Source of the DNA: a virus
Reading direction: 5' to 3' (one strand)
Virus record (IMG/VR): IMGVR_UViG_3300046007_013025
Coordinates: 1 to 22,800 of that record
DNA length: 22,800 bases
The position numbers and the translations under genes were made by a program. Below the pieces are notes generated by a model. It saw only the letters and a list, made by a program, of their open reading frames with translations. It searched no databases and had not been told where the DNA came from. Numbering within the stretch: position 1 is the first letter of the stretch; each line of letters starts with the position of its first letter. Positions 5,080 through 13,383 of this stretch are shown one piece after another.

Positions 5080-7953
5080 ATGCCTAAGTCTAAAAAAGGT
5101 TCGAGTCGCGATCTGCTCGACAAGGTTAAGAAGGTCTCTGCCGCGGGCCGTGGCGGGGACACCAAGCTTGCCCATCTGTCGCCCATGGCGCAGAAGATCC
5201 TGAAAGGCGCCGGTGGCGCAGGCACGCGCAATCCCAAGACGGGGTTGAAGGAGTTCAAGGCCGCTGCGGAGATGGGCCGACGTGCTGCTGCTGAACTCGA
5301 AGACGAGGGTGAGGCCCGACGTTCGCTTGCCGAGTTTGAGGCCGCGCGCAATCAGGCAATGGCGCAGATGGCGCCTCCTGTTGCCGAGCCGGAGATGGAG
5401 AGGGCTGCTGTACAGCCGGAAGCCGAGCCTGTTGCACCTCCTCCTGCGTTTACCCCTTCGGTAGAAGCTCCGCCGCCGCGCACTGCGCGAGAAGAGTTCG
5501 AGGCCATTACGCAACCGCAGGCCGCTGCTCCCCCTCCGGCGGTTGAGCCACCCCCGGCCGCTGCGCCAGGATCTGCGGCCGCGGACCTTCAGCAGATTAC
5601 AAACCCGACCGCCCCGCCCCCGGCTGCTGCGGCGCCTCCGCCTGCTGCTCCTGCCACTGGTTCTGCCACTGGTTCTGCGGCGGTGGACATGGCCGAGCTG
5701 GATCGGATTGCACAAGGCTTCCGTGACGCGGGCATGGGCAACACTGGGGTGGACGTCAGCGGGCTTGCCCCGGGGAGCCTGACGACGCCGACGGGTCAGG
5801 TAAACGCGCAGTTCTTTGACCCCAACATGGACATGAGCGGCATTCCTAACGTGGACCCAAGCACGTTGTCGCCTGGCCAACAAGGAACAACTCCGCCTCC
5901 GGGATCTGCTGCGGCGGATCTTCAGCAGATTACAAACCCAGCGGCTCTTCCTACCGCGGCTCCTCCTGTGGAACAGCCGCCCCTGTTTGACGACGACATG
6001 ACGCCGGCTCAACGCCGTGCTGCTGCACGACGAGACGAGGATCTCTTTCGTCCTCCGCAGATGACCCCAGGCCGAGACATGCCGTCTCAGCCCCCACCGA
6101 GCCAGCCTTCGCCGGTGCAGCCCCAGCCGATTCAACCTCCGGTGACGCAGCCTCCGCCGACTCAACCCCCGCCGGCGCAGCCTCCGCCACCACCTCCTCC
6201 GCCACCGAGCCAGCCTCCGCCGACTCAACCCCCGCCGGCGCAGCCGCCTATTACCCAGCCGCCGGGACCGGTGACGCAGCCTCCTGTTACCCAACCGCCC
6301 GTTACTAAACCTCCGGTGACGCAGCCTCCTGTTACTCAGCCGCCAGTAGCTATTCCGCCTGGCCTGATCGAAAGCCCGTTGCCGAAGCCGCCCGCACAGC
6401 CTCCGGCTCAACCGCCGGGCACTGGTGGTATCCAGCCGTTGCCGCCGGGCACGTTGCCGCAGCCTCCGGCGCAGCCTCCAGTTCCGCCTTCTCGCGGTGG
6501 CGGTGGATTTAACTTCGGCAATTTCTTTGGCGAAGACACTGACATTGGCCGCTTGATTGGCCGCATCGGTGGCGGCCGTGGTCGTGGCGGCGGGGGCGGC
6601 AAGCCATCTCCTGGCGGTGGGAAAACCCCTGAACTCCCGCCCACTGGTGGCGGTCTGCCCGCGCGACCGGAGCTGCCTCCCATTGTGGGAACTCCGCAGC
6701 CTCCGGGCGGGGGCGCCGCGCCTCCTGTAGCGGGCCCTCCTGCGTACACCCCGCCGCCCCCGATCCGTATGCCGAGCACGCCGTTGCCGCCTCCGCTGCC
6801 GACGCCGATCGGTGCGGGCACGCCGACGCCGTACTTCAACCCGAATGCGGGCGGCCTGACTCCGGGCACTGTGCCGACTGGACGGACGCCGTCGAGTCTG
6901 GCAACGAGCAACGTCCCGTTGCAGGCGCTTGCGCAGAACCCGAACCTTGGTCCGACGATGTTGGGCGGTGCGCAAAATGCCGGCTACTACACGGACCGCT
7001 TCGGCAACATGATCCTGTCTCCTGGCGCTGTGAAGCCCCCGGGTCGCAAGACCGGTGGTCCGGCGAACGCCGAAGAGCTGCTGAAGATCATGCAAGAGAT
7101 CAGCGGCGAGAAGTCCGACAACAAGGCGCTGAAGCAGTTCTCGTCTGCGCGGTCCATGCTCGATGAGCTGTCAAGCGAGGGCCCTCGTACGGAGTTGTCC
7201 TTCGACGAGACGCCGATCAGTCAGAGCGTTCGTCGCAGCTCCCGCACGCCGATCCGTCAGGACAGCGAGCGCGGCAGTGCACGTGGCATGGCCATGGAGC
7301 TTGAAGAGGTAACCAAGACCCAAGGCCCACGGACCAAGGCCGAGGTAGAGGGCATTCGCGAGAAGATGGAACTGATCCGTAACACGCTCGGCATGCCGAC
7401 CTTCTCGCGTGCGACGATTGGCCGCGAAGGCGAGTTGCTCGCAAAGCGGTTCAATGAGGGCGGCGAGGTTGACGACAGCACGCCGTTGCAGCGTCGTATC
7501 TACATGGAGTCTGTTGGCGATCCTGCCAAGGCCACTGCTCCGATCACCGAGAAGAGCATGTCGTCCAGGGAGCTGGATAAGCTTCGCAGGCTTGTGGAGA
7601 TCGCGGAGAAAAACCCTGCTCTGAGCGAGAAGACGGGTAAGCCGCTGCCGGGCGTTGTGGATTATGCGCATCAACGGATGTTGATGGAGCAAGTGGATCC
7701 GATGGGCAGTGCGCCGTTGTTCATGCGTGACTCAGACTACAACGCATTTGAGTCGGGGAACTTACGTAATACGTTTGGACAGTTCACGTTCGAGCGGTTG
7801 CCGGATGGTTCTTTGATCGTGCGGGATAGATACGACTACACGGGCGATGTGGGCGAACGCACAAACCCTTTGATTCAGTACGCTAACAAAAAGGGCGTGA
7901 ATCGTCCGGTGGAGATTCGCCTGCCGGCCGCGCCGAAGAAGAGCAAACGATAA
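5080..7953 (+). CDS. Giant Pro/Gln/Gly-rich low-complexity phage protein, likely virion-associated
   Basis: A 957-residue protein starting at ATG 5080, with AGGGGCG at 5070-5076. It has a basic, helical N-terminus (1-80). An Ala/Pro-rich stretch follows (100-300) containing the segment PGSAAADLQQITNP twice (about 163-176 and 274-287). About 330-470 is nearly pure Pro/Gln/Thr in short QPPPTQPPPAQ-like units. A Gly/Arg-rich patch near 473-515 includes NFFGEDTDIGRLIGRIGGG. More Pro follows, then a more ordered C-terminal region (about 640-957) with RFNEGGEV and TFGQFTFERLPDGSLIVRDRYDY, the latter resembling segments of other large phage proteins. No enzyme motif is seen. Its place between terminase and portal, with a TAATG-coupled partner gene, suggests a head or injected protein, but this is inference. 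Confidence 0.85.
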   Translation: MPKSKKGSSRDLLDKVKKVSAAGRGGDTKLAHLSPMAQKILKGAGGAGTRNPKTGLKEFKAAAEMGRRAAAELEDEGEARRSLAEFEAARNQAMAQMAPPVAEPEMERAAVQPEAEPVAPPPAFTPSVEAPPPRTAREEFEAITQPQAAAPPPAVEPPPAAAPGSAAADLQQITNPTAPPPAAAAPPPAAPATGSATGSAAVDMAELDRIAQGFRDAGMGNTGVDVSGLAPGSLTTPTGQVNAQFFDPNMDMSGIPNVDPSTLSPGQQGTTPPPGSAAADLQQITNPAALPTAAPPVEQPPLFDDDMTPAQRRAAARRDEDLFRPPQMTPGRDMPSQPPPSQPSPVQPQPIQPPVTQPPPTQPPPAQPPPPPPPPPSQPPPTQPPPAQPPITQPPGPVTQPPVTQPPVTKPPVTQPPVTQPPVAIPPGLIESPLPKPPAQPPAQPPGTGGIQPLPPGTLPQPPAQPPVPPSRGGGGFNFGNFFGEDTDIGRLIGRIGGGRGRGGGGGKPSPGGGKTPELPPTGGGLPARPELPPIVGTPQPPGGGAAPPVAGPPAYTPPPPIRMPSTPLPPPLPTPIGAGTPTPYFNPNAGGLTPGTVPTGRTPSSLATSNVPLQALAQNPNLGPTMLGGAQNAGYYTDRFGNMILSPGAVKPPGRKTGGPANAEELLKIMQEISGEKSDNKALKQFSSARSMLDELSSEGPRTELSFDETPISQSVRRSSRTPIRQDSERGSARGMAMELEEVTKTQGPRTKAEVEGIREKMELIRNTLGMPTFSRATIGREGELLAKRFNEGGEVDDSTPLQRRIYMESVGDPAKATAPITEKSMSSRELDKLRRLVEIAEKNPALSEKTGKPLPGVVDYAHQRMLMEQVDPMGSAPLFMRDSDYNAFESGNLRNTFGQFTFERLPDGSLIVRDRYDYTGDVGERTNPLIQYANKKGVNRPVEIRLPAAPKKSKR

Positions 7954-10031
7954 TGGCTCGAACCAAAATCACAGCTCTCAAGGTACGTCCTCGGTATCGC
8001 GCTGCGGGAAGTCCGAAGGGCGGCGAGAAAAACCCGAATAAGGAAGACTTACGCAAGCTGATGCTTGCGATGAACCCAGACGCGGAGCAGATCGAGGAGG
8101 CCGCTGCGGCAGCGCCTCGTGTGCCTTCGGTTGCCAAATCACTAGGCAAGGGCTTTTACGAAGCCAATGTCGAGCCGTTGCTCTCGCCCTACGACACCGC
8201 CATGGCGATCTTCGGCGCGGGTAAGGAGTTTGTGTCGGATCCAAGGGAGTTCTCAAAGAGCGTGGCGAGAGCGGAGATGGAGCGGCTGCGAGCAGCCGGG
8301 GACAAGCCAGAGGCCGCTGCGGAGTACTACGGCGGTCTCTTGAGCCCGTTCAGTATGCTGCGTCGTTTGCCCAAGTCCGAAGTGGTACGGCCCAAGGGGC
8401 AGGGCATAGTGCTTGATTACCCGGATGCGCCGTTGGTGCCGATTGGGGACAAGGATCCGGGGCTAGATGAGGCGTATGGCACGACGCGTTTTCCGAAGGG
8501 CTTTGTCAATCGAACGATTGAAGATGGCCAGGAGCGGCTTAAGACACTTAACGCTCGTGGCGGAGTAAACCTTGATCAGAGCGTTGCGATTGATGAGTTC
8601 TTACGAACAAAATTTAGAAACTACTTTGTCAATCAGTTTGGCACCAAAGACGATCCGATCTTAAAAGCAATTAAGGAAGGTCGCTTGTCAACGGTACAGC
8701 TCCGAGAGCCTGGCGGTATCCGTAGTTACTTGCCGACGGCTGCGAAAGAAGGAAAGACACGGGTAAACCCAGAGACGAACGAAAGCACGTTCTATCCCAC
8801 CAGCACTGCAAAAGAAGCGTTGGAGGATATCAACAAGATATACGACCAGATGACGGGTATGCGCGGTACGGTCATTGCCAATCGCACGGTGGGCAGTCCC
8901 AAGAACGAGTACTCGGTATTAGACACTGAACGGGAAAAATCCCAACAACTGCTAAACGAAACAAGCGAAGCGTTAGTAGCAGAAGGCAATCGCCCGCTTG
9001 AGATCAACCCTTCAATGGGCATCCTGGGCTACAAAGACCCGACCTTTGCCGCAAAGCTTCCGCCCGGAAAGCGCTTGTCAGACGTGACCCCGCTCCAGGG
9101 TCGTCGCAGGTCTTCTACTGCATCGGCCGACATTGCAGCGTTGATGCTTGCGCAGCAAGAAAACCTGCCGAAGTCTTTGCGCATGGCCATAGAGAAAGGG
9201 CAGCCCATCTATGACATGTCCCCATCAGGGGCGTTGGATGAGATACTGGCCCCTGAGCCGTTGGTCGATTACCTCGCCACGCTATCTCCGCGAGAAATCA
9301 AGAACCTTCGTTACGAGGACGCGGTCCGCGGCGCGTCAAAACTGAATGAGTTGAGTAATCAACGTAAGGCGGTGGTTGAGCGGATCAGAGAAGGCAAGCC
9401 CGTAGATAACAAGATTTTTATGGAAGGCGTTAGCGCGCCGATCATTAACTACGACGACAAGGCCCAGTTCCCAGGCTTTACTTGGCGGCAGATTACTGAC
9501 CCAGAAGCCACCACTGTAGAAGGCGCCTATATTGGACATTCTGTTGGTGGGTATGCCAAAGAAGGCATGTACTCTGCGGACGCAAAGAAAGACTTTAGAT
9601 CTGGGGCAGCCAAGATCTACACGCTGAGAGACGCTGAAGGAAAACCGGTCACTACGGTAGAGGTCAAGGAAATAGAAGGCCGTGGCCCCATCGTCACTCA
9701 AGTCAGGGGCGCGGGAAGAAAGACAGGAAACCAAGCAGATAAGGCTCCGTATGATGCCTTGTTGGTAGATCTTTTTAATGCGCTAAACGTAGCAGGCGTA
9801 TCAGAGGCCAATCTTCCCCCCATGGCCAAGGCTTATCAGAAACAACGAGAGGCTGCGACCCGGGTGCAGGTGCAAGGTCGACTGGGTGCGCCGCAGCCAA
9901 TCGGACGTCCCGCCCCACTAGCAGCTCCTGCACAGCAGGGCATTGGACAGCTGCCCGAGACGCCACGGGATTTACCGAACGAAAACTTTATTCAACAAAT
10001 GCTTCGACGTTTGCAACGAGACCAAGATTGA
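7953..10031 (+). CDS. Large phage protein with PcfJ-like segment, unknown role
   Basis: A 692-residue protein whose ATG overlaps the previous stop (TAATG at 7951-7955). The N-terminus is basic. The middle is hydrophilic with no motif I recognise. Around residues 508-612 is a segment of the type HxVGGY, then KIYTLRDAEGKPVTTVEVKE, then IVTQVRGAGRKTG and YDALLVDLFNAL. I recognise this pattern from PcfJ-like domains and from large phage proteins. PcfJ is known from conjugative plasmids; its activity is not established. The C-terminus is Pro/Gln-rich and ends in a basic helix (QQMLRRLQRDQ). Pairing with the preceding low-complexity protein suggests they act together, perhaps as internal or ejected proteins. 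The domain call is moderate and the phage assignment strong. Confidence 0.8.
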   Translation: MARTKITALKVRPRYRAAGSPKGGEKNPNKEDLRKLMLAMNPDAEQIEEAAAAAPRVPSVAKSLGKGFYEANVEPLLSPYDTAMAIFGAGKEFVSDPREFSKSVARAEMERLRAAGDKPEAAAEYYGGLLSPFSMLRRLPKSEVVRPKGQGIVLDYPDAPLVPIGDKDPGLDEAYGTTRFPKGFVNRTIEDGQERLKTLNARGGVNLDQSVAIDEFLRTKFRNYFVNQFGTKDDPILKAIKEGRLSTVQLREPGGIRSYLPTAAKEGKTRVNPETNESTFYPTSTAKEALEDINKIYDQMTGMRGTVIANRTVGSPKNEYSVLDTEREKSQQLLNETSEALVAEGNRPLEINPSMGILGYKDPTFAAKLPPGKRLSDVTPLQGRRRSSTASADIAALMLAQQENLPKSLRMAIEKGQPIYDMSPSGALDEILAPEPLVDYLATLSPREIKNLRYEDAVRGASKLNELSNQRKAVVERIREGKPVDNKIFMEGVSAPIINYDDKAQFPGFTWRQITDPEATTVEGAYIGHSVGGYAKEGMYSADAKKDFRSGAAKIYTLRDAEGKPVTTVEVKEIEGRGPIVTQVRGAGRKTGNQADKAPYDALLVDLFNALNVAGVSEANLPPMAKAYQKQREAATRVQVQGRLGAPQPIGRPAPLAAPAQQGIGQLPETPRDLPNENFIQQMLRRLQRDQD

Positions 10032-10069
10032 CCGTAGCCTTCCTTGTCAAAACGTATTAGGATCACAAC

Positions 10070-12400
10070 ATGCCAATTGACAAAGCTATTAACCAAGCCC
10101 CGGACGCCGGAATCCTGGTCATTGCCGAGGACGAGGCCCCGATGCCTGACATCGAGGTCATGATCGACGAGGAAGGCGGGGCGGTGATTGAGATTGGCGA
10201 GAGCGAAGCCAAGGAAGTGGACTTCTACGCGAACCTCGCGGAGGTCGTGGACCCTGATGAGCTAGGCCGGATCGCGCTTGATGTCTCGGCGATGTTCGAG
10301 GCGGACAAGGGATCGCGGTCGGATTGGGAGCAGATGTACGCCAAGGGGCTGGATCTGCTGGGCTTGCGCATTGAAGAGCGCACAAAACCCTTCCGTGGTG
10401 CGTCGGGCGCGAGCCATCCGATGCTGCAAGAGGCCATTATTCAGTTCCAGGCCCAGGCGTTTAAGGAGCTGATGCCCGCAAGTGGCCCGGTTCGCACGCA
10501 AGTACTGGGCAAAGAGACCGTCGATAAGTTCCAGCAGGCCTCGCGCGTGCAGGACTTCATGAATTATCAGCTCACGACGGTGATGGAAGAGTACACACCG
10601 GAGTTCGACCAGCTCCTGTATTACACCGGATACGGCGGATCGACATTCAAGAAGGTCTATTACGACTATCAACTCGGCCGAATGGTCTCGAAGTTGTGCT
10701 TGGCGGACGATGTTTACATCCCGTACAACGGTTCGAGCGTCGTTTCGCAGTGTTCGCGGCTCACTCATCGCATTGCGATGGACTCGAACGAGTTTAAAAA
10801 GCGCGTTTTGGCCGGCGAATACCTGGATGTTGCGGTAGACCTTGAGCCGACGCCCGCGGATCCGAGCCAGATTCAGGCTGCAATCGACAAAGTAGTCGGC
10901 ATACAGCCGACTGATCAGGCCGGCGAGGTCTTTTTGCTTGAAATGCTGGTCGATTTGGACCTGCCGGGCTTTGAGGACATGGGCGAGAACGGCGAACCGA
11001 CGGGAATTAAGCTTCCGTACGTCGTAACGCTGGCCGAAGACACGCTAAAGGTCATTGGAATCCGCCGAAACTGGCGCGAGGACGACGAAAAGAAGCGTCG
11101 TCGCAACTATTTTGTGCACTACGTGCTGGTCGAGGGGCCTGGCGCGTACGGTTTGGGCTTTGTGCATCTTATTGGCGGCCTGTCTAAGGCCGCTTCGAGC
11201 GCACTGCGGCAGTTGATTGACGCCGGAACGCTTGCAAACCTGCCCGCCGGCTTCAAAGCCCGTGGTGCGCGGATCGCGGACGACTCGGATCCGATCCAAC
11301 CGGGCGAATGGCGCGACATTGACGCCGGTGGCGCGGAACTTTCGGCATCACTCTTGCCGCTTCCGTACAAGGAACCGAGCCAGGTGCTGTTTGCGTTGCT
11401 TGGATTCCTTGTGGATGCAGGCAAGCGGCTCTCGAGCACGGCCGACATGCAGGTCGGCGACGGAAATCAGTACGCGCAGGTTGGCACGACGCTGGCGCTG
11501 CTCGAGCGTGGTTCGATGGTCATGTCCTCGATCCACAAGCGCCTGCATTACGCGCAGACGCTCGAGTTCCGGTTGCTGTTTGAGGGCTTTGGCCAGTACT
11601 TGCCGGATGAATATCCGTACGATGTGCCGGGCGCGAGCCGCAAGATCAAGCGTGCGGACTTCAGCAACATGGTTTCGGTGCAGCCGGTTGCTGATCCGAA
11701 CATCTTCAGCACTGCGCAGCGCATTCAGCTTGCTCAGATGCAGTTGCAGATGGCGCAAGCGGCGCCGAACATGCACAACATGTACGAGGCGTACTACCGG
11801 GTGTATGCCTCGCTCAACGTACGTGACATCGACGGCATCCTGATCCCGCAGAACAATCAGATGCCGCGCGATCCGGCGACGGAAAACGCGTCCGTGTTGA
11901 ACGGCATGAAGCTCAAGGCCTTTGCGGGCCAGCAGCACGATGCGCATATCGTTGCGCACTTGATCATGGGACTCTCGCCGATCCTCCAGAGCAATCCTTT
12001 GGCCGCGGTCGAGCTACAGCAGCATCTCTTTGAGCACGTCAAGATCAAGGCCGAGGAGGATGTCGAGGCCGAGCTCTTTAAGCTCTACGGCACTGACCCG
12101 GATCGCATGGTCTCGCCCATCCAGAAGGAAGGCATGGTGGCGATCAAGGTCGCGACCTATCTCCAGGAGATGAAGAACATGCAGGGCCAGCTCTCTGGGG
12201 AGGCCGCGGGCGGTGGAGAAGACCCGTTGGTCGCGCTCAAGAAGCAGGAACTGGATCAGCGTGCTGCGGCCGACAAGGCCAAGATGCAGTTGGATCAGGC
12301 GAAGTTGCAGTTGGAGATGCAGAAGATGCAACAGACCTTACAGATTGACCAGGCGAAGCTACAGTTACAAGCAGCAAAAGGAGGAAGAAATGCCGCTTAA
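10070..12400 (+). CDS. Portal protein
   Basis: A 776-residue portal, the dodecameric ring at the special capsid vertex through which DNA enters and leaves and to which the terminase and connectors attach. The size and layout fit large podovirus-type (P22-like) portals. Visible parts are an acidic N-terminal arm, RTKPFRGASGASHPML near residue 105, a stem/clip region with GAYGLGFVHLIGGLSKAASSALRQL (about 355-385), the LLALLGF/LLERGSMVMSSIHKRLHYAQ helical core, and a long Gln/Lys/Leu coiled coil at the C-terminus (about 715-770, repeats of DQAKLQLEMQK type) like a portal barrel. ATG 10070 follows AGGAT about 10 bases upstream. The 3' end overlaps the start of the next small gene by 11 bases. Confidence 0.94.
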   Translation: MPIDKAINQAPDAGILVIAEDEAPMPDIEVMIDEEGGAVIEIGESEAKEVDFYANLAEVVDPDELGRIALDVSAMFEADKGSRSDWEQMYAKGLDLLGLRIEERTKPFRGASGASHPMLQEAIIQFQAQAFKELMPASGPVRTQVLGKETVDKFQQASRVQDFMNYQLTTVMEEYTPEFDQLLYYTGYGGSTFKKVYYDYQLGRMVSKLCLADDVYIPYNGSSVVSQCSRLTHRIAMDSNEFKKRVLAGEYLDVAVDLEPTPADPSQIQAAIDKVVGIQPTDQAGEVFLLEMLVDLDLPGFEDMGENGEPTGIKLPYVVTLAEDTLKVIGIRRNWREDDEKKRRRNYFVHYVLVEGPGAYGLGFVHLIGGLSKAASSALRQLIDAGTLANLPAGFKARGARIADDSDPIQPGEWRDIDAGGAELSASLLPLPYKEPSQVLFALLGFLVDAGKRLSSTADMQVGDGNQYAQVGTTLALLERGSMVMSSIHKRLHYAQTLEFRLLFEGFGQYLPDEYPYDVPGASRKIKRADFSNMVSVQPVADPNIFSTAQRIQLAQMQLQMAQAAPNMHNMYEAYYRVYASLNVRDIDGILIPQNNQMPRDPATENASVLNGMKLKAFAGQQHDAHIVAHLIMGLSPILQSNPLAAVELQQHLFEHVKIKAEEDVEAELFKLYGTDPDRMVSPIQKEGMVAIKVATYLQEMKNMQGQLSGEAAGGGEDPLVALKKQELDQRAAADKAKMQLDQAKLQLEMQKMQQTLQIDQAKLQLQAAKGGRNAA

Positions 12401-12638
12401 AAAGGGATCGAGCCAGAAGACGATTAGCCGCAACATCGGCGAACTCGTCGGGGCGTATAAAGAAAAGGGCCGTATTGGCACGAGCAAGCCGAAGAGCAAA
12501 GGCGCAGCGGTAAAGCAGGCCGCAGCGATTGCGTATGCCAAGGCGGGTAAGACGCGTGGCATGAAGCGCGGTGGCGTGATGGGTGCGGTGAAAACCGTAA
12601 AGAAAAAGGACGGGAATCGGCCAGTCAAGATATACTGA
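12390..12638 (+). CDS. Small basic phage protein (DUF6496-like)
   Basis: An 82-residue Lys/Gly-rich protein. The start is ATG 12390 after GGAGGAAGA; the longer open frame reaching back to 12213 lies inside the portal gene and is a shadow. The opening MPLKKGSSQKTISRNIGEL and the segment KQAAAIAYAKAGKTRG resemble a widespread family of very small phage proteins that usually read KKGSS, then QKQAVAIALNKAGKSR. I associate these with DUF6496 from memory. Function is unknown. It overlaps the portal gene end, so it is coupled to portal synthesis. Charge suggests nucleic-acid contact, by inference only. Confidence 0.82.
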   Translation: MPLKKGSSQKTISRNIGELVGAYKEKGRIGTSKPKSKGAAVKQAAAIAYAKAGKTRGMKRGGVMGAVKTVKKKDGNRPVKIY

Positions 12639-12655
12639 GTCCGATAAGCGCTTCT

Positions 12656-12680
12656 GGCGGTGCGCAAAACCGCCTGCTTT
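12656..12680 (+). terminator. Weak intrinsic-terminator-like hairpin
   Basis: GGCGGT (12656-12661) pairs with ACCGCC (12669-12674) around a seven-base loop, followed by TGCTTTT. The stem is only 6 bp and the T run short, so termination would be partial. It lies between two genes of the same operon and may act as an attenuator or mRNA processing point. Confidence 0.4.
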
Positions 12681-12695
12681 TCATGGAAACCTACC

Positions 12696-12896
12696 ATGCT
12701 TGAATTTGCAGAAGCAGTGCTTCTAGAAATCAGAAAGCTCAGACAGAGCTCTGAGGAAATCGTCCTCAACGGCACCATCGTAGACATGGAGCGGTATCGC
12801 TTCATGATGGGTCGCATTGAAGGATTGAAGCTTGTAGAGGATTCCGTGAGAGCGCTTTTGAAGTCCCGCACGGAGGACGACGGCTTTTCAATCTAA
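12696..12896 (+). CDS. Short helical conserved phage protein
   Basis: A 66-residue mostly helical protein. I choose ATG 12696 (MLEFAEAVLLEIRKL), with GGAA about 10 bases upstream, over the in-frame GTG at 12660, which lies inside the hairpin. The pattern VDMERYRFMMGRIEGLKLVEDSVRALL (about 29-55) is typical of small proteins encoded beside portal genes in environmental podovirus-like genomes, role unknown. No membrane segment is present. It ends 10 bases before the GroES-like gene, whose CAGGAG overlaps the region just after its stop, so co-translation is likely. Confidence 0.8.
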   Translation: MLEFAEAVLLEIRKLRQSSEEIVLNGTIVDMERYRFMMGRIEGLKLVEDSVRALLKSRTEDDGFSI

Positions 12897-12906
12897 CAGG
12901 AGACCC

Positions 12907-13374
12907 ATGAAACTTGCATCACAAGAACCTACCGCCCTGGAGAAGAAGTGGGCGGAAGAGGCAGCAACTAAGGTGCCGACCCTAGAGGACGCGTACACCG
13001 CCGAAGGATTGAAGCCTGAAAAGCTCGATCAAAAGGTGTTGGACCGTATCCCAACACCTACCGGGTGGCGTATCGCGATCCTTCCCTACCGCGGGGCAGA
13101 AAAGACCAAGGGCGGCATCGCCCTGGCCGAAGAAACCCAGCGCAAACAGCAGGTCTCAACCGTATGCGGCTACGTGCTCAAAGTGGGCCCGCTTGCGTAC
13201 GGGGACGAGAGCAAGTTTGCGACCGGCCCGTGGTGCGTGGAGGGCGATTGGATCATTTTCGGCCGTTATGCCGGAGCCCGTATCCCGATCGACGGGGGCG
13301 AGATTCGGTTGATTAACGACGACGAGGTTCTCGGCATTGTGGCCGATCCCGAAGACGTTCTGCACATGTGGTAA
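12907..13374 (+). CDS. GroES-like co-chaperonin (Cpn10 fold)
   Basis: A 155-residue protein with an N-terminal extension of about 48 residues and a Cpn10/GroES-like domain from about 50 to 147. TGWRIAILPYRGAEKTKGGIALAEET matches GroES strand 1 and the mobile-loop region (GGIAL, about 69-73) that binds GroEL. GYVLKVGPLAYGDESKF, then EGDWIIFGRYAGARIPIDGG and NDDEVLGIV match the barrel. Phage co-chaperonins (T4 gp31 is the known case) replace host GroES so that GroEL can fold the capsid protein. Here it sits between portal and scaffold, three genes before the major capsid protein, which fits that role. No GroEL is encoded in the window, so the host ring would be used. RBS CAGGAG precedes ATG 12907. 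Confidence 0.9.
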   Translation: MKLASQEPTALEKKWAEEAATKVPTLEDAYTAEGLKPEKLDQKVLDRIPTPTGWRIAILPYRGAEKTKGGIALAEETQRKQQVSTVCGYVLKVGPLAYGDESKFATGPWCVEGDWIIFGRYAGARIPIDGGEIRLINDDEVLGIVADPEDVLHMW

Positions 13375-13383
13375 GGAGCACTT

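Noticed and set aside
5068-7095. 675-codon open frame on the minus strand opposite the Pro-rich gene
   Set aside because: It is almost entirely Arg, Ser, Gly and Leu, as expected from the complement of Pro/Gln/Gly codons. It has no motif or credible ribosome site, and it runs opposite a coupled + strand operon.
10032-10069. TTGTCA plus TATTAG before the portal gene considered as a promoter
   Set aside because: The spacing between the two boxes is only about 6 bases, far too short, and the portal gene is well placed for operon read-through.
12213-12389. Upstream extension of the small basic gene's open frame
   Set aside because: It lies within the portal coding sequence in another frame and is Arg/Trp/Ser-rich. 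GGAGG directly precedes ATG 12390.
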